A stretch of DNA of 64,000 nt from CAWJEL01 sp964647255 (GTDB taxonomy: Bacteria; Chloroflexota; Anaerolineae; CG2-30-64-16), in the NCBI GenBank assembly GCA_964647255.1, contig CAZYGI010000008.1, positions 1 through 64,000 on the forward strand, given 5' to 3'. Both the position numbers and the translations under genes were made by a program. The notes under the pieces are model-generated. The model ran no database searches. It saw only the letters and a program-made list of their open reading frames with translations, and was not told where the DNA came from. Numbering within the stretch: the first letter of the stretch is position 1; the number at the start of each line of letters is the position of its first letter. Of the stretch, positions 42,261-50,729 are shown piece after piece.

Positions 42261-45211
42261 TGAGTGATCATATGAAACAAACCTTGTCCATCACCCGCAA
42301 GGAGCTCTCCGCCTATTTTGGTTCGGCCATGGCGCTGATCTTCGTCGGCGTTTTCCTGGCAGCGACGCTCTTTGCCTTCTTCTGGGTCGCGGCGTTCTTC
42401 AACCGCGGCACCGCCGATGTGCGCCCGCTGTTTCAGTGGATGCCGGTGCTGCTGATCTTCCTGGTGGCGGCGCTGACCATGCGCCAGTGGAGCGAGGAGC
42501 AGCGCTCCGGCACGCTGGAGATGCTGTTGACCCTCCCGGTCAGTAAGATCCAACTCGTCATCGGCAAATTCCTGGCCGTGATGGCGCTCGTCGCGCTGGC
42601 GCTGGCCCTGACCATTTTCCTGCCCATCACCGTGAGCTTCCTGGGCGCGCTCGATTGGGGCCCGGTGTTCGGCGGTTACCTGGCCGCGCTACTGATGGCC
42701 GCGGCCTATGCTGCGATCGGTCTGTTCGTGTCGTCGCGCACCGACAACCAGATCGTGGCGCTCATCGTCAGCGTGCTCGTCTGCGGGTTATTCTACCTGG
42801 TCGGCTCCAGCGCGCTGACCGACGTGGCGCCGCAGGCCGTCGAACCGATTTTGCGGGCGCTCGGCTCAGGCAGCCGCTTCGAGAGCATCCAGCGCGGGGT
42901 GATTGACCTGCGCGATCTGATCTACTACCTTTCACTCACCGCGATCTTCCTGGTGCTCAACGTCGTTTCGCTGGATTCCAAACGCTGGAGCCGCGGCGCG
43001 AGCACGACGCAGTATCGCCGCAGTGTGGCTATCACATCAGGGCTGGTGGCCGCTAACCTGCTGCTGACCAACGCCTGGCTCTATCCGCTCAACGGATTGC
43101 GTATGGACCTGACCTCGCAGCGGGAATACAGCCTCTCGCAGACGACCAAGGCGCTGCTGGCGGGGCTGCAAGAGCCGCTCACCATCCGCGCGTACGTCAG
43201 CGCCGATACGCATCACCTGCTGCGGCCGCTGATCCCAAAGCTCAGCGACCTGCTGCGCGAGTATGAAATCGCCGGCCGCGGCAAGGTGGCGGTGGAGGTG
43301 GTTGATCCCCTGACGGACGCTGCGATCGAAACTGAAGCCAACCAGACCTACGGCATCAATCCTACGCCGCTGCAAGACTCCGATCGTTCCGGGACGACGA
43401 TCAAGAACACCTATTTCGACGTGTTGGTGCGCTATGGCGACCAAACCCAGGTGCTAAACTTCCGCGACCTGATCGAGGTGCAATCGCAGCGCGACGGCAG
43501 CGTAGATGTGCACTTCCGCAACCTGGAATACGACCTGACGCGCGCGATCAAAAAGACGGTGTACGGCTTCCAGAGTGTGGACAACCTCTTGGCGGCGCTG
43601 CCGGGCGCGGTCAAGCTGACGCTCTTTGCGACGCCGAACAGCCTGCCCAGCGCACTGAGCGCCGCGCCGGAGACGATCCGTAAGGTGGCGACCGAGCTGG
43701 CCGGCAAATCCAACGGCAAGCTGACGTTCGAGATGGTGGACCCGGACGCTGCCGGCGCTGCCGTCAGTCGCCAGCAGATGCTGGCCACGTACAAGCTGCG
43801 CCCCATCGCTGTCTCGCCTTTCTCCGACCAGAGCTACTACCTGGATCTCGGCCTGACCACAACCGACGCGGCCGGAAAGAGCACGACGAGCTTCGTCTAC
43901 CCGGAGGGCGAAATCACCGAAGCGACCGTGCGCTCGGCCATCGAAGCGGCGTTCAAACGCACGTCCACCGGCTTCCTCAAGGTGATCGGGGTGTGGACGC
44001 CGCCCGAAACGCCGCAGCAGGACATGTACGGCCAGACCCAGCAAGCGCTGCGCACCTGGCAGCGTGTCCGCACACAACTGAGCCAGGATTACACGGTCCA
44101 GACCGTGGATCTTTCGTCCGGCAAGGTGCCGTCGAACGTGGATGTGCTGGTCGTTATCTCGCCGCAGGGCCTGGACGATAAGGGCCTCTACGCGATTGAC
44201 CAATACCTGATGCGCGGTGGGGCGGTCGTGATCGCCGCGGGCAGCTATCAAATGACGTACGACTACTACAGTGGGCTCCTTGGGCTGCAGGCCACCGAGG
44301 GCGGTGTGCGCGATCTGCTGGCCAGCTACGGCGTCACCATCAGCAACACGCTGGTGATGGATCCGCAAAACGAGCCGTTCCCGCAGACCGTGCAGCGCAA
44401 GGTCGGCAACATGACGGTCAACGAGATTCAGGCGCTCAACTACCCGTTCTTCGTGGATATCCGCGCGGATGGGATGGACAAGGCGAACCCGATCGTGAGC
44501 AAGCTGACCGCGCTCACGCTCAACTGGGCCTCGCCGGTGTTCCTGGATCCGGCCAAGAACCAGGGCCGGCAGACTTCAGTGCTGCTGAAATCCACCAAGA
44601 ACGCCTGGCTGCGGACCGACACCAACCTTACGCCGGACCTGGAGAAATACCCGCCCACCGGCTTTCCCGTGGAAGGCAAGACCGCGTCGCAACCGCTAGC
44701 GGTGACCGTAAGCGGCAGCTTCACCAGCTACTTCAAAGGCAAGGCCTCGCCGCTGACGGCCGCGCCGGCCGCCACGCCGGCCGCGACCAACGCCGCGCAG
44801 CCGACCCCGACCCCCAGCCCACAGGCCGGCGGGCTGATCGAAGAGTCGCCCGACTCTGCGCGGCTGGTGGTCATCGGCAGCAACGACTTCCTCACCGACG
44901 TCGTGTTCCAGATCTCCACCAGCATGAGCGCGGATCGCTACCTCAATAGCCTCCAGTTCATCCAGAACGCGGTGGATTGGTCGGTCGAAGACCTCGACTT
45001 GCTGAGCATCCGCTCACGCGGCACGACCTCACGCGTGCTGGCGCCGATGAGCGACGGGCAGCAACGGTTCTGGGAGGGCCTTAACTACGCGCTGGCCCTG
45101 CTGTCGCTGGCTGCGATCGGCGTGGTATGGGGGATCAGACGCCGGCGCGAGAAACCGATCGCGCTGACGCCGCAGCCGAAGGGGATGGGGCAGAAGGGAT
45201 TTGAGTCATGA
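42260..45211 (+). CDS. Fused ABC-2 permease and GldG-type auxiliary protein
   Basis: 983 aa from the ATG at 42260, which overlaps the ATPase stop; an ATG at 42272 is a possible alternative. Residues 1-235 are a six-helix ABC-2 permease (MRQWSEEQRSGTLEMLLTLP motif). A further helix follows near 255-275, then a large extracytoplasmic GldG/ABC_transp_aux region (LTSQREYSLSQTTKALL, IRAYVS, GGAVVIAAGSYQM), a Pro/Ala/Thr-rich loop (PTPTPSPQAG) and a final helix LNYALALLSLAAIGVVWGI before a basic end. In Flavobacterium, GldF and GldG are separate proteins; here they are one chain. It works with the upstream ATPase as a membrane complex. Substrate unknown. Confidence 0.85.
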   Translation: MSDHMKQTLSITRKELSAYFGSAMALIFVGVFLAATLFAFFWVAAFFNRGTADVRPLFQWMPVLLIFLVAALTMRQWSEEQRSGTLEMLLTLPVSKIQLVIGKFLAVMALVALALALTIFLPITVSFLGALDWGPVFGGYLAALLMAAAYAAIGLFVSSRTDNQIVALIVSVLVCGLFYLVGSSALTDVAPQAVEPILRALGSGSRFESIQRGVIDLRDLIYYLSLTAIFLVLNVVSLDSKRWSRGASTTQYRRSVAITSGLVAANLLLTNAWLYPLNGLRMDLTSQREYSLSQTTKALLAGLQEPLTIRAYVSADTHHLLRPLIPKLSDLLREYEIAGRGKVAVEVVDPLTDAAIETEANQTYGINPTPLQDSDRSGTTIKNTYFDVLVRYGDQTQVLNFRDLIEVQSQRDGSVDVHFRNLEYDLTRAIKKTVYGFQSVDNLLAALPGAVKLTLFATPNSLPSALSAAPETIRKVATELAGKSNGKLTFEMVDPDAAGAAVSRQQMLATYKLRPIAVSPFSDQSYYLDLGLTTTDAAGKSTTSFVYPEGEITEATVRSAIEAAFKRTSTGFLKVIGVWTPPETPQQDMYGQTQQALRTWQRVRTQLSQDYTVQTVDLSSGKVPSNVDVLVVISPQGLDDKGLYAIDQYLMRGGAVVIAAGSYQMTYDYYSGLLGLQATEGGVRDLLASYGVTISNTLVMDPQNEPFPQTVQRKVGNMTVNEIQALNYPFFVDIRADGMDKANPIVSKLTALTLNWASPVFLDPAKNQGRQTSVLLKSTKNAWLRTDTNLTPDLEKYPPTGFPVEGKTASQPLAVTVSGSFTSYFKGKASPLTAAPAATPAATNAAQPTPTPSPQAGGLIEESPDSARLVVIGSNDFLTDVVFQISTSMSADRYLNSLQFIQNAVDWSVEDLDLLSIRSRGTTSRVLAPMSDGQQRFWEGLNYALALLSLAAIGVVWGIRRRREKPIALTPQPKGMGQKGFES

Positions 45212-46173
45212 CCAGGCTACAACGCATTCTCATTGCCATCCTTGCTGCGCAGGTGGTGCTCACGGCCATCGTGTTCTGGCCGCGCGCCAACGCCAGTGCG
45301 GTCGCTAAGCCGCTGCTGGGCGATCTGAAGGCCGCAGATATCGCCGCGCTGACCATCACCGATGACAAAGGCACGACGATCCGGCTGGTAAAACAGGGGG
45401 ATAGCTGGGTCTTGCCCGACGCGGACAACTTCCCGGCCGACGCCACCAAGATCACCCCCGCGCTGGATAAGCTGGTGGCGCTCAAAGTGGGGCAGCCCAT
45501 CGCCCAAACCGCCGGCAGCCACAAGCAGCTCAGCGTGGCCGCCGATAGCTTCCAGCGCAAGGTAGAGCTCAGCACCGCCGCCGGCGCGGGAAAGACTTTC
45601 TTCATCGGCACGGGCTCGGGAAGTCAATCGTCGCACGTTCGCCTCGACGGCCAAAACGAGGTCTACCTGGCGAACGGCCTGGCGGCCTGGGAAATGAGCG
45701 CTGAAACGACCTCCTGGGTGGATATCGCCTACGTCAAGATTGACGCCGCTACCGTGCAGGGCTTCTCCCTTGCGAACGGCAACGGCCAGTGGAGCTTCAG
45801 CAAGAACGCCGCGGGCGCCTGGTCGCTCGATGGGCTGGCTCCCAGTGAGCAGGCCGCCGCTGACAAGATCAACTCGCTGCTCAGCCAGGCGATCGCCTTG
45901 AACCTGACGCGGCCCCTGGGCAAGACCGAGGCAGCCACCTACGGCCTGGCCAAACCCTCGGCGCTGGTGACGGTCAAAACCAAGAGCAGCGATGTGGAGA
46001 AGACCTACACCCTGACGGTGGGCGCCAAAGACGCGACCGATAGCTCTTACGTGGTGAAGCTGTCCGAGTCGCCCTACTACGTGCGGGTCGCCGGCTACAG
46101 CGTCCAGGATCTGGTGGACGCCAAACGGGAGAGCCTCCTGCAGGCGCCGCCAACGCCCACGCCGCAGAAGTAG
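45208..46173 (+). CDS. DUF4340 domain membrane-anchored protein
   Basis: 321 aa; its ATG overlaps the previous stop (ATGA). One N-terminal helix (ILIAILAAQVVLTAIVFWP) anchors an extracytoplasmic domain with two related halves: one around ITDDKGTTIRLVKQGDSWVL and another around FSLANGNGQWSFSKNAAGAW. This is the usual DUF4340 pattern, with the YxVKLS strand near the end. DUF4340 genes regularly follow GldG-type genes, which supports a third subunit of the same exporter. The C-terminus is a short PPTPTPQK. Function unknown beyond this association. Confidence 0.82.
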   Translation: MTRLQRILIAILAAQVVLTAIVFWPRANASAVAKPLLGDLKAADIAALTITDDKGTTIRLVKQGDSWVLPDADNFPADATKITPALDKLVALKVGQPIAQTAGSHKQLSVAADSFQRKVELSTAAGAGKTFFIGTGSGSQSSHVRLDGQNEVYLANGLAAWEMSAETTSWVDIAYVKIDAATVQGFSLANGNGQWSFSKNAAGAWSLDGLAPSEQAAADKINSLLSQAIALNLTRPLGKTEAATYGLAKPSALVTVKTKSSDVEKTYTLTVGAKDATDSSYVVKLSESPYYVRVAGYSVQDLVDAKRESLLQAPPTPTPQK

Positions 46174-46184
46174 GAAGGTGCGCT

Positions 46185-46784
46185 ATGGCGACGCCATCTG
46201 ATCCGCTTGCCGGGCTGACGTTTCATCCCGTCACCCCGGATCGCTGGGCCGACCTGGAGAGGCTCTTTGGCCCGCGCGGAGCGAACTCCGGCTGCTGGTG
46301 CATGTGGTGGCGGACGGACCACGCCGAGTTCAACCGGCAGACCGCGGACGAGCACCGCGCAGGCCTCAAGAACCGGGTGGACGCGGGCCGTCCGCCCGGC
46401 ATCCTGGCGTACGCGGGATCGGAGGGCGCGCCGCCGGTGGCGTGGATCTCGCTCGGCCCGCGCGAAGAATTCGCTCCATTGGAGCATTCGCGCACGCTCA
46501 AACGCATTGACGACCGGCCGGTCTGGGCGATCGTCTGCTTCTTTGTGGCGAGGCCGTACCGGCGCAAAGGGCTGATGGTCCAGCTTCTCCGCGGCGCCGT
46601 CGCCTATGCTGCCGGCCAGGGGGCGCGGATCGTGGAGGGTTATCCGGTAGAGCCTGAAAAACCGCTCCTCGACAGCGGCGGCTCGGCGTTCATGGGGCTG
46701 GCCTCGGCCTTCCGCAAGGCCGGCTTCGTGGAGGTCGCCCGGCCTTCGGAGCGCCGGCGCATCATGCGGTTCTTCGTGGCGTAG
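46185..46784 (+). CDS. GNAT-family N-acetyltransferase
   Basis: 199 aa; ATG at 46185 after AGGAAGG. The N-terminal half has PVTPDRWADLERLFG and a CWCMWWR motif typical of a GNAT subgroup, and VAWISLGPREEF forms the central strands. The acetyl-CoA site is in VARPYRRKGLMVQLLRGAV (R-x-x-G-x-(G/A) type loop, here RRKGLM). It ends in FRKAGFVEVARPSERRRIM. It would transfer an acyl group from CoA to an amine; the substrate cannot be told. It is the last gene before a perfect bidirectional terminator and 11 bp after DUF4340, so it may share that transcript. Confidence 0.85.
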   Translation: MATPSDPLAGLTFHPVTPDRWADLERLFGPRGANSGCWCMWWRTDHAEFNRQTADEHRAGLKNRVDAGRPPGILAYAGSEGAPPVAWISLGPREEFAPLEHSRTLKRIDDRPVWAIVCFFVARPYRRKGLMVQLLRGAVAYAAGQGARIVEGYPVEPEKPLLDSGGSAFMGLASAFRKAGFVEVARPSERRRIMRFFVA

Positions 46785-46795
46785 ATCCCAATCAA

Positions 46796-46833
46796 AAAGA
46801 CCTCCGAGATCTGTACAGATCTCGGAGGTCTTT
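46796..46833. terminator. Bidirectional intrinsic terminator between GNAT and mscL
   Basis: A perfect 38-nt palindrome, with arms AAAGACCTCCGAGATCTG and its complement around a GTAC centre. A-rich sequence lies on the left and T-rich on the right, so it works for both converging genes. Confidence 0.9.
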
Positions 46834-46852
46834 CGTTCACAAGAAACCCAGC

Positions 46853-47221
46853 TTAGCGCTTCTTCAGCAGGTCGCGGATCTCGGTCAGCAGCTTTTCCTC
46901 GGTCGTCGGGCCGGCGGGGGCAGCCGGGGCCGGCTTCTTCTTCGTCGCGTTGGCCGCCTTGACGACCAAGAACAACACGAAGGCGATGATCAGGAAGTAG
47001 ACGATCGCCTGAATGAAGTTGCCGTACTTCAGCGTCGCTTTGCCCACCTGGACGCTCAGGCTGGCAAAATCCACGCCGCCCAAGATGATGCCGACTAGCG
47101 GCATGATAATGTCGTCAGTCAACGACTTGACGATGGCTCCGAACGCAGCGCCGATGATCACGGCCACAGCCAGATCCAGGACGTTGCCCTTCATGATGAA
47201 GTCCTTAAATTCTTTCCACAT
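46853..47221 (-). CDS. mscL: Large-conductance mechanosensitive channel
   Basis: 122 aa, normal for the family. The start at 47221 has AGGAG upstream. The N-terminal amphipathic helix MWKEFKDFIMKGN is followed by TM1 VLDLAVAVIIGAAFGAIV with the pore-lining Gly/Ala pattern, a periplasmic loop (LGGVDFASLSVQVG), TM2 NFIQAIVYFLIIAFVLFLV, a Lys/Pro/Ala linker and the C-terminal helix TTEEKLLTEIRDLLKKR. It opens under membrane tension to release solutes during hypo-osmotic shock. Transcribed toward the GNAT gene from its own promoter. Confidence 0.96.
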   Translation of the reverse strand: MWKEFKDFIMKGNVLDLAVAVIIGAAFGAIVKSLTDDIIMPLVGIILGGVDFASLSVQVGKATLKYGNFIQAIVYFLIIAFVLFLVVKAANATKKKPAPAAPAGPTTEEKLLTEIRDLLKKR

Positions 47222-47272
47222 AGCCCTTCTCCTTTGAATGATGTGCACGGGAACAAACCCGAGCCTGTCGCT

Positions 47273-47300
47273 ATTATACCGAGATTTGGACAAGATACAA
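47273..47300 (-). promoter_or_regulatory. mscL promoter
   Basis: On the minus strand TTGTAT (47300-47295), 16-nt spacer, TATAAT (47278-47273), 52 bp before the mscL ATG. Confidence 0.6.
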
Positions 47301-47473
47301 GAACGCCGACGCCGGGAAAGGCAAGCTGCATTCCCCAGACAACCGGCCAGAAAGGCAGAAACGTCCCGTTTCCCGCAGATGGCATCGGGCAGTGCGTCGG
47401 GTGAGCGGATCTGCCGGCGCAGATGACCGGAATCATTTCTCCCGGCCGCGCACCGCGATAGAATAGGCGGAAT

Positions 47474-47515
47474 CTCGCCTGGCTGATCGCTGAGGGCCTC
47501 TTCAGCCGGGGCGAG
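47474..47515 (+). promoter_or_regulatory. Stable leader hairpin before the HyuA-like gene
   Basis: CTCGCC (47474-47479) pairs with GGCGAG (47510-47515), and inside it GGCTGA (47481-47486) pairs with TCAGCC (47502-47507), giving a 12-bp stem with a small internal loop and a 15-nt apical loop. It ends 31 nt before the GTG start. There is no T-run, so control of translation or RNA stability is more likely than termination. Confidence 0.5.
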
Positions 47516-47546
47516 GCAGCGCGGCCTGAGGAAAGCGAGACTAATC

Positions 47547-49586
47547 GTGAGACTGGCTCTCGGCATTGACACCGGCGGCACCTATACGGATGCAGTCCTG
47601 GTGGATCACAGCACCGGTGATGTGTTGGCCGGCGCCAAGGCGTTGACCACCCGGCACGACCTGTCCGCCGGCATCGGAAACGCCATTGACGCGGTGTTCC
47701 GCGCGGCCGCGGCGCACGAAATCTCTGCGACGCCCGCCGATGTGGTGCTCGTCGCGCTTTCCACCACCCTGGCGACCAATACCCTGGCCGAGCAACACAC
47801 CGCGGCCGTCTGCCTGCTGCTCATCGGCTATGACTCGGAGCTGATGCAGCGCTGGGGCTTTTCACGCGAGCTGGCGACGGGGGATGTGGTCTACCTGCCG
47901 GGCGGACACAACGAGCAGGGGAACGAAGCGGCGGCTCTGGATGAAGCGGCCGCACGAGCGGCGATCCTCGCGCGGCGGGAAATCGTCGAAGCGTTCGCCG
48001 TGTCCGGCTACTTCAGCGTGCGGAATCCAAGCCACGAATTGCGCGTCGCCGCGCTAGTGCGGGAGTTGACCGGCAAGCCGGTGACGTGCGGCCATGAGCT
48101 CACCAGCCGGCTCAACGCTGTGCGCCGGGCGACCACAGCCGCGCTCAACGCGGGTCTGATCCTGCCGTTGACGGACCTGATGGCTCACGTGCGCGCGACC
48201 TTGACCGGCCGCGGGATCGAGGCGCCGCTGATGATCGTGCGCGGGGATGGCTCGCTGGTGTCGGCGGAGTTCGCCATGGGCCGGCCCATCGAGACGGTTC
48301 TCTCCGGCCCCGCGGCCAGCGCGGTCGGGGCCTGGCACCTGGCGCAACACGACCGCGCGCGGCTCGACTGCCGCGCTGTCTGGACGGTGGATGTCGGCGG
48401 CACCACCACGGATATCGCGGTGCTGCGCGACGGCTGGCCCGTATTGAACGCTCAGGGCGCCCGCGTGGCCGGCTGGCGCACCATGGTGGAGGCAGTGGAC
48501 GTGCACACCACCGGACTCGGCGGCGACAGCCATGTCCGCATCGGCGACGACCGGCGGCTGCTGATCGGGCCGCGGCGGGCTGTGCCGCTGTGCCTGCTGG
48601 CAAGCGAACACCCGGAGATCATCGCCAGGCTGCGCGAGCAGGTCGCGGCTCCCCGGACGCGCCACGATGCGGAGGCGGCCGATTTCATCGTTGCGGCCCG
48701 GCGCCCCGGCAGTCAGTTGGCGCCTGAAGACCAGGCGCTCCTCGCTCAAATCGCAGCTCACCCGCAATCCATCGCGGAACTGGCCGGCCCGGTGCAGCGC
48801 GGGATGCGCCGCCGTATCGCAGATCTGGAACGCCGCGGAGTGGTGCGTCGCGCAGGCTTCACGCCGACCGATGCACTGCACGTGTTGGGTCAATACCGCC
48901 AGTGGGACGCCCAGGCCGCCCAGCTCGGCGCTGAGCTGCTGGCCGCCGATGAAGGCGCCACGATCGAAGCGTTCTGCCGCGAAGTGGTGGCCGCCTTCTC
49001 CCGCCACGTAGCCGAGGAAATCGTGGCGAAAATCCTGGAAGATGAGATCGGACGGATGGGCTGGTCAGCCGAGCCGACTGCGGCGCGGCTTTTGCAGCTT
49101 GCGTTGGACGAAAGCGCCACGGCATCGGACCTCGACTGCGCCCTCACCCTGCGGCGGCCGCTGGTTGCCATCGGCGCACCGGTCTCGGCCTATCTCCCGA
49201 GGGTCGCAGAAAAGCTGCACACGACGCTCATCATCCCCACCTACGCGGAGGTTGCGAACGCGGTGGGAGCAGTGTCAGGCAGCATCGTCCAGCGGATGCA
49301 TCTGTTGATCAACCCGCTGGATGACCAGGGCGCCGTGCGAGTGCACCTGGAGAACGGCGTCCACGACTTCGCCCGGCTCGACGCCGCGGTGGCCTATGCG
49401 CAGCAGGTGGCTTCAGCGCAGGTGGAAGCGCTGGCGCGCGCGGCCGGCGCGGAGCAGGTCGAGGTGCGGATGGTGCGCGAGGATCACATCGCGCCCGTGG
49501 CGATCGGCACCAACCAGGAAATCTATCTGGGCACCGAGCTACATTTCACCGCCGCCGGGCGCCCCAGCCCGGCGCGGCGCGTCTGA
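47547..49586 (+). CDS. Hydantoinase/oxoprolinase family protein (HyuA-type)
   Basis: 679 aa, matching the HyuA half of ATP-dependent hydantoinase/5-oxoprolinase enzymes. GTG start at 47547; a GAGGA site and an AGCGAG lie upstream. N-terminal actin-fold phosphate loop: GIDTGGTYTDAVLVD; second nucleotide motif: WTVDVGGTTTDIAVLRDG; also VALSTTLATNTLAEQ and LSGPAASAVGAWHLA. The family hydrolyses ATP to open five-membered lactam or imide rings, usually with a HyuB partner. No HyuB gene is nearby, so it may act alone or on another substrate. The downstream locus has a dihydropyrimidinase-family enzyme and YgfK, which makes a role in base catabolism possible, but two intervening features separate them. 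Confidence 0.82.
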   Translation: MRLALGIDTGGTYTDAVLVDHSTGDVLAGAKALTTRHDLSAGIGNAIDAVFRAAAAHEISATPADVVLVALSTTLATNTLAEQHTAAVCLLLIGYDSELMQRWGFSRELATGDVVYLPGGHNEQGNEAAALDEAAARAAILARREIVEAFAVSGYFSVRNPSHELRVAALVRELTGKPVTCGHELTSRLNAVRRATTAALNAGLILPLTDLMAHVRATLTGRGIEAPLMIVRGDGSLVSAEFAMGRPIETVLSGPAASAVGAWHLAQHDRARLDCRAVWTVDVGGTTTDIAVLRDGWPVLNAQGARVAGWRTMVEAVDVHTTGLGGDSHVRIGDDRRLLIGPRRAVPLCLLASEHPEIIARLREQVAAPRTRHDAEAADFIVAARRPGSQLAPEDQALLAQIAAHPQSIAELAGPVQRGMRRRIADLERRGVVRRAGFTPTDALHVLGQYRQWDAQAAQLGAELLAADEGATIEAFCREVVAAFSRHVAEEIVAKILEDEIGRMGWSAEPTAARLLQLALDESATASDLDCALTLRRPLVAIGAPVSAYLPRVAEKLHTTLIIPTYAEVANAVGAVSGSIVQRMHLLINPLDDQGAVRVHLENGVHDFARLDAAVAYAQQVASAQVEALARAAGAEQVEVRMVREDHIAPVAIGTNQEIYLGTELHFTAAGRPSPARRV

Positions 49587-49767
49587 GCAGCTACTTGAAC
49601 TCGGCGGTGCCCTTGCGGCACTTGGGCTCTCGGCCTGGCCTCAATATCGTTCAAATCAGACCGGATGTGCGCCTGCAGGCGGCCTCTTACCGGCAATAGC
49701 CTCGAATCCGGAACTACACAATAAGGCCTGGGGGCTAGCTTTGGGCCTGGACGCCGTTGTGCCGGAC

Positions 49768-50460
49768 TCAGGCTTTCGGCTTGGCCTTAGGCTTGGAGGC
49801 CGTCGCACTCGGCTTGGGCTTGGCTTTCGGTTTGGCCTTGGGCTTGGACGCCGTCGCGCTGGACTCAGGCTTCGGTTTGGTCTTGGGCTTGGAGGCTGTC
49901 GTGCTGGACTCAGGCTTCGGTTTAGCTTTGGGCTTGGAGGCTGTCGTGCTGGACTCAGGCTTCGGTTTGGCCTTGGGCTTAGTCTTGGGCTTAGAGGCCG
50001 TCGTGCCTGGCTTCGGTTTCGGCTTGGAAGAGGAGGACTGCTTGGGTTTCTTGCCCGTCAAGAGATTGGTCAGGGCCGGTTTCAACATCTCGAGCAACGC
50101 CGCGGGGGTCAGCCCTAACTGTTTGGCTAACTGCTCCAACGGCGAAGCCGCGCCGCTGCTGGCGCTGCCCGCGGCCGGTTTCGGTTTGGGCTTCGCAACA
50201 GCGGAACCCAGGAGCGCCCCCAGCACCCCAACCAGATCTGCGGAACCTGCCCGGGTCGCCGCCGCACTGTCCGCCGCCGGCTCCGGACTGAGCAAGTGGT
50301 CGAGTTCAATGCCGCGGTCGCCCAGTTGCGCGCGAAAGCGGGTCAACGTCGCCTCAGGATCCTCTTCTTCACCGTTGAGACGACGCAACAATTCTGCCAC
50401 CTGGGCAGCAACCTCGGGCGTCTCGGCCTGCCCGGGGTCTGAAAGTTCGACGTCGGCCAT
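49768..50460 (-). CDS. Lys/Pro-repeat protein, C-terminus probably frameshifted
   Basis: 230 aa; ATG at 50460 with AGGAGG 5 nt upstream. Residues 1-85 are acidic and helical (AAQVAELLRRLNGEEEDP), followed by LVGVLGALLGS and a helical block SPLEQLAKQLGLTPAALLEM that resembles the C-terminal block of the gene at 40191-41042. From about residue 140 the chain is repeats of ASKPK(A/T)KPKPESS(T/A)T, strongly basic. The last codons AAGCCGAAAGCCTGA contain one more A than the other copies (AACCGAAGCCTGAGTCC type); removing it would continue the repeat through PESGTTASRPKA to a stop near 49652. Basic tails of this type can bind nucleic acid or cell-wall polymers; the role here is unknown. Confidence 0.65.
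   Translation of the reverse strand: MADVELSDPGQAETPEVAAQVAELLRRLNGEEEDPEATLTRFRAQLGDRGIELDHLLSPEPAADSAAATRAGSADLVGVLGALLGSAVAKPKPKPAAGSASSGAASPLEQLAKQLGLTPAALLEMLKPALTNLLTGKKPKQSSSSKPKPKPGTTASKPKTKPKAKPKPESSTTASKPKAKPKPESSTTASKPKTKPKPESSATASKPKAKPKAKPKPSATASKPKAKPKA
49780..50010 (-). repeat. DNA tandem repeats encoding KPKPESS units
   Basis: Degenerate units of about 42-60 nt containing GCCTCCAAGCCCAAA and AAGCCTGAGTCCAGC recur five to six times. One further unit continues past the present stop in the +1 frame. Confidence 0.7.
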
Positions 50461-50604
50461 GACATCCTCCTGCTCGACATGGGATCGGAGAGCGCAGCTT
50501 CGAGTTTTACGCTCCCGCCGCGATTATACCTCCTTCCGCACAAATACGCGAGTCGTGGCGCGCGGCGTTCGCCTTAAAGTTTGTTCCAAATGACGCGAGG
50601 GTGC

Positions 50605-50633
50605 TTGACACCGAGCGCCGGGTGTGATATTCT
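50605..50633 (+). promoter_or_regulatory. Strong extended -10 promoter of the GntR regulator and transporter genes
   Basis: TTGACA (50605-50610), 17-nt spacer, TATTCT (50628-50633) with a TGA extension just before it (50625-50627). The start of transcription would fall at about 50640, inside the operator-like repeats. Confidence 0.7.
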
Positions 50634-50637
50634 CGCT

Positions 50638-50670
50638 GTCAGATGATAGTCGTCAGATGACATACGTCTG
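50638..50670. promoter_or_regulatory. Operator-like repeats next to the GntR promoter
   Basis: GTCAGATGA occurs at 50638-50646 and again at 50652-50660, and the inverted half-site CGTCTG follows at 50665-50670, giving CAGATG-N5-CGTCTG. Position at the transcription start is what is expected for GntR-type autorepression. Confidence 0.55.
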
Positions 50671-50729
50671 TCCACTTGCCTCCTCAGGTCGGCGGACGCA
50701 GCTCATCCCATCTGCATCGGCGCAGGAAC

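Larger units (their letters stand above)
47222..47546. other. Intergenic stretch between mscL and the HyuA-like gene
   Basis: 325 bp with no gene. It holds the mscL promoter on the left and a structured leader hairpin (47474-47515) just before the HyuA-like start. TAGAAT at 47459-47464 is a possible -10 for the right-hand gene, without a good -35. Nothing else is recognisable in the middle. Confidence 0.6.

Noticed and set aside
43454..44368. Minus-strand frame opposite the GldFG fusion
   Set aside because: Shadow of a gene with membrane helices and overlapping operon neighbours.
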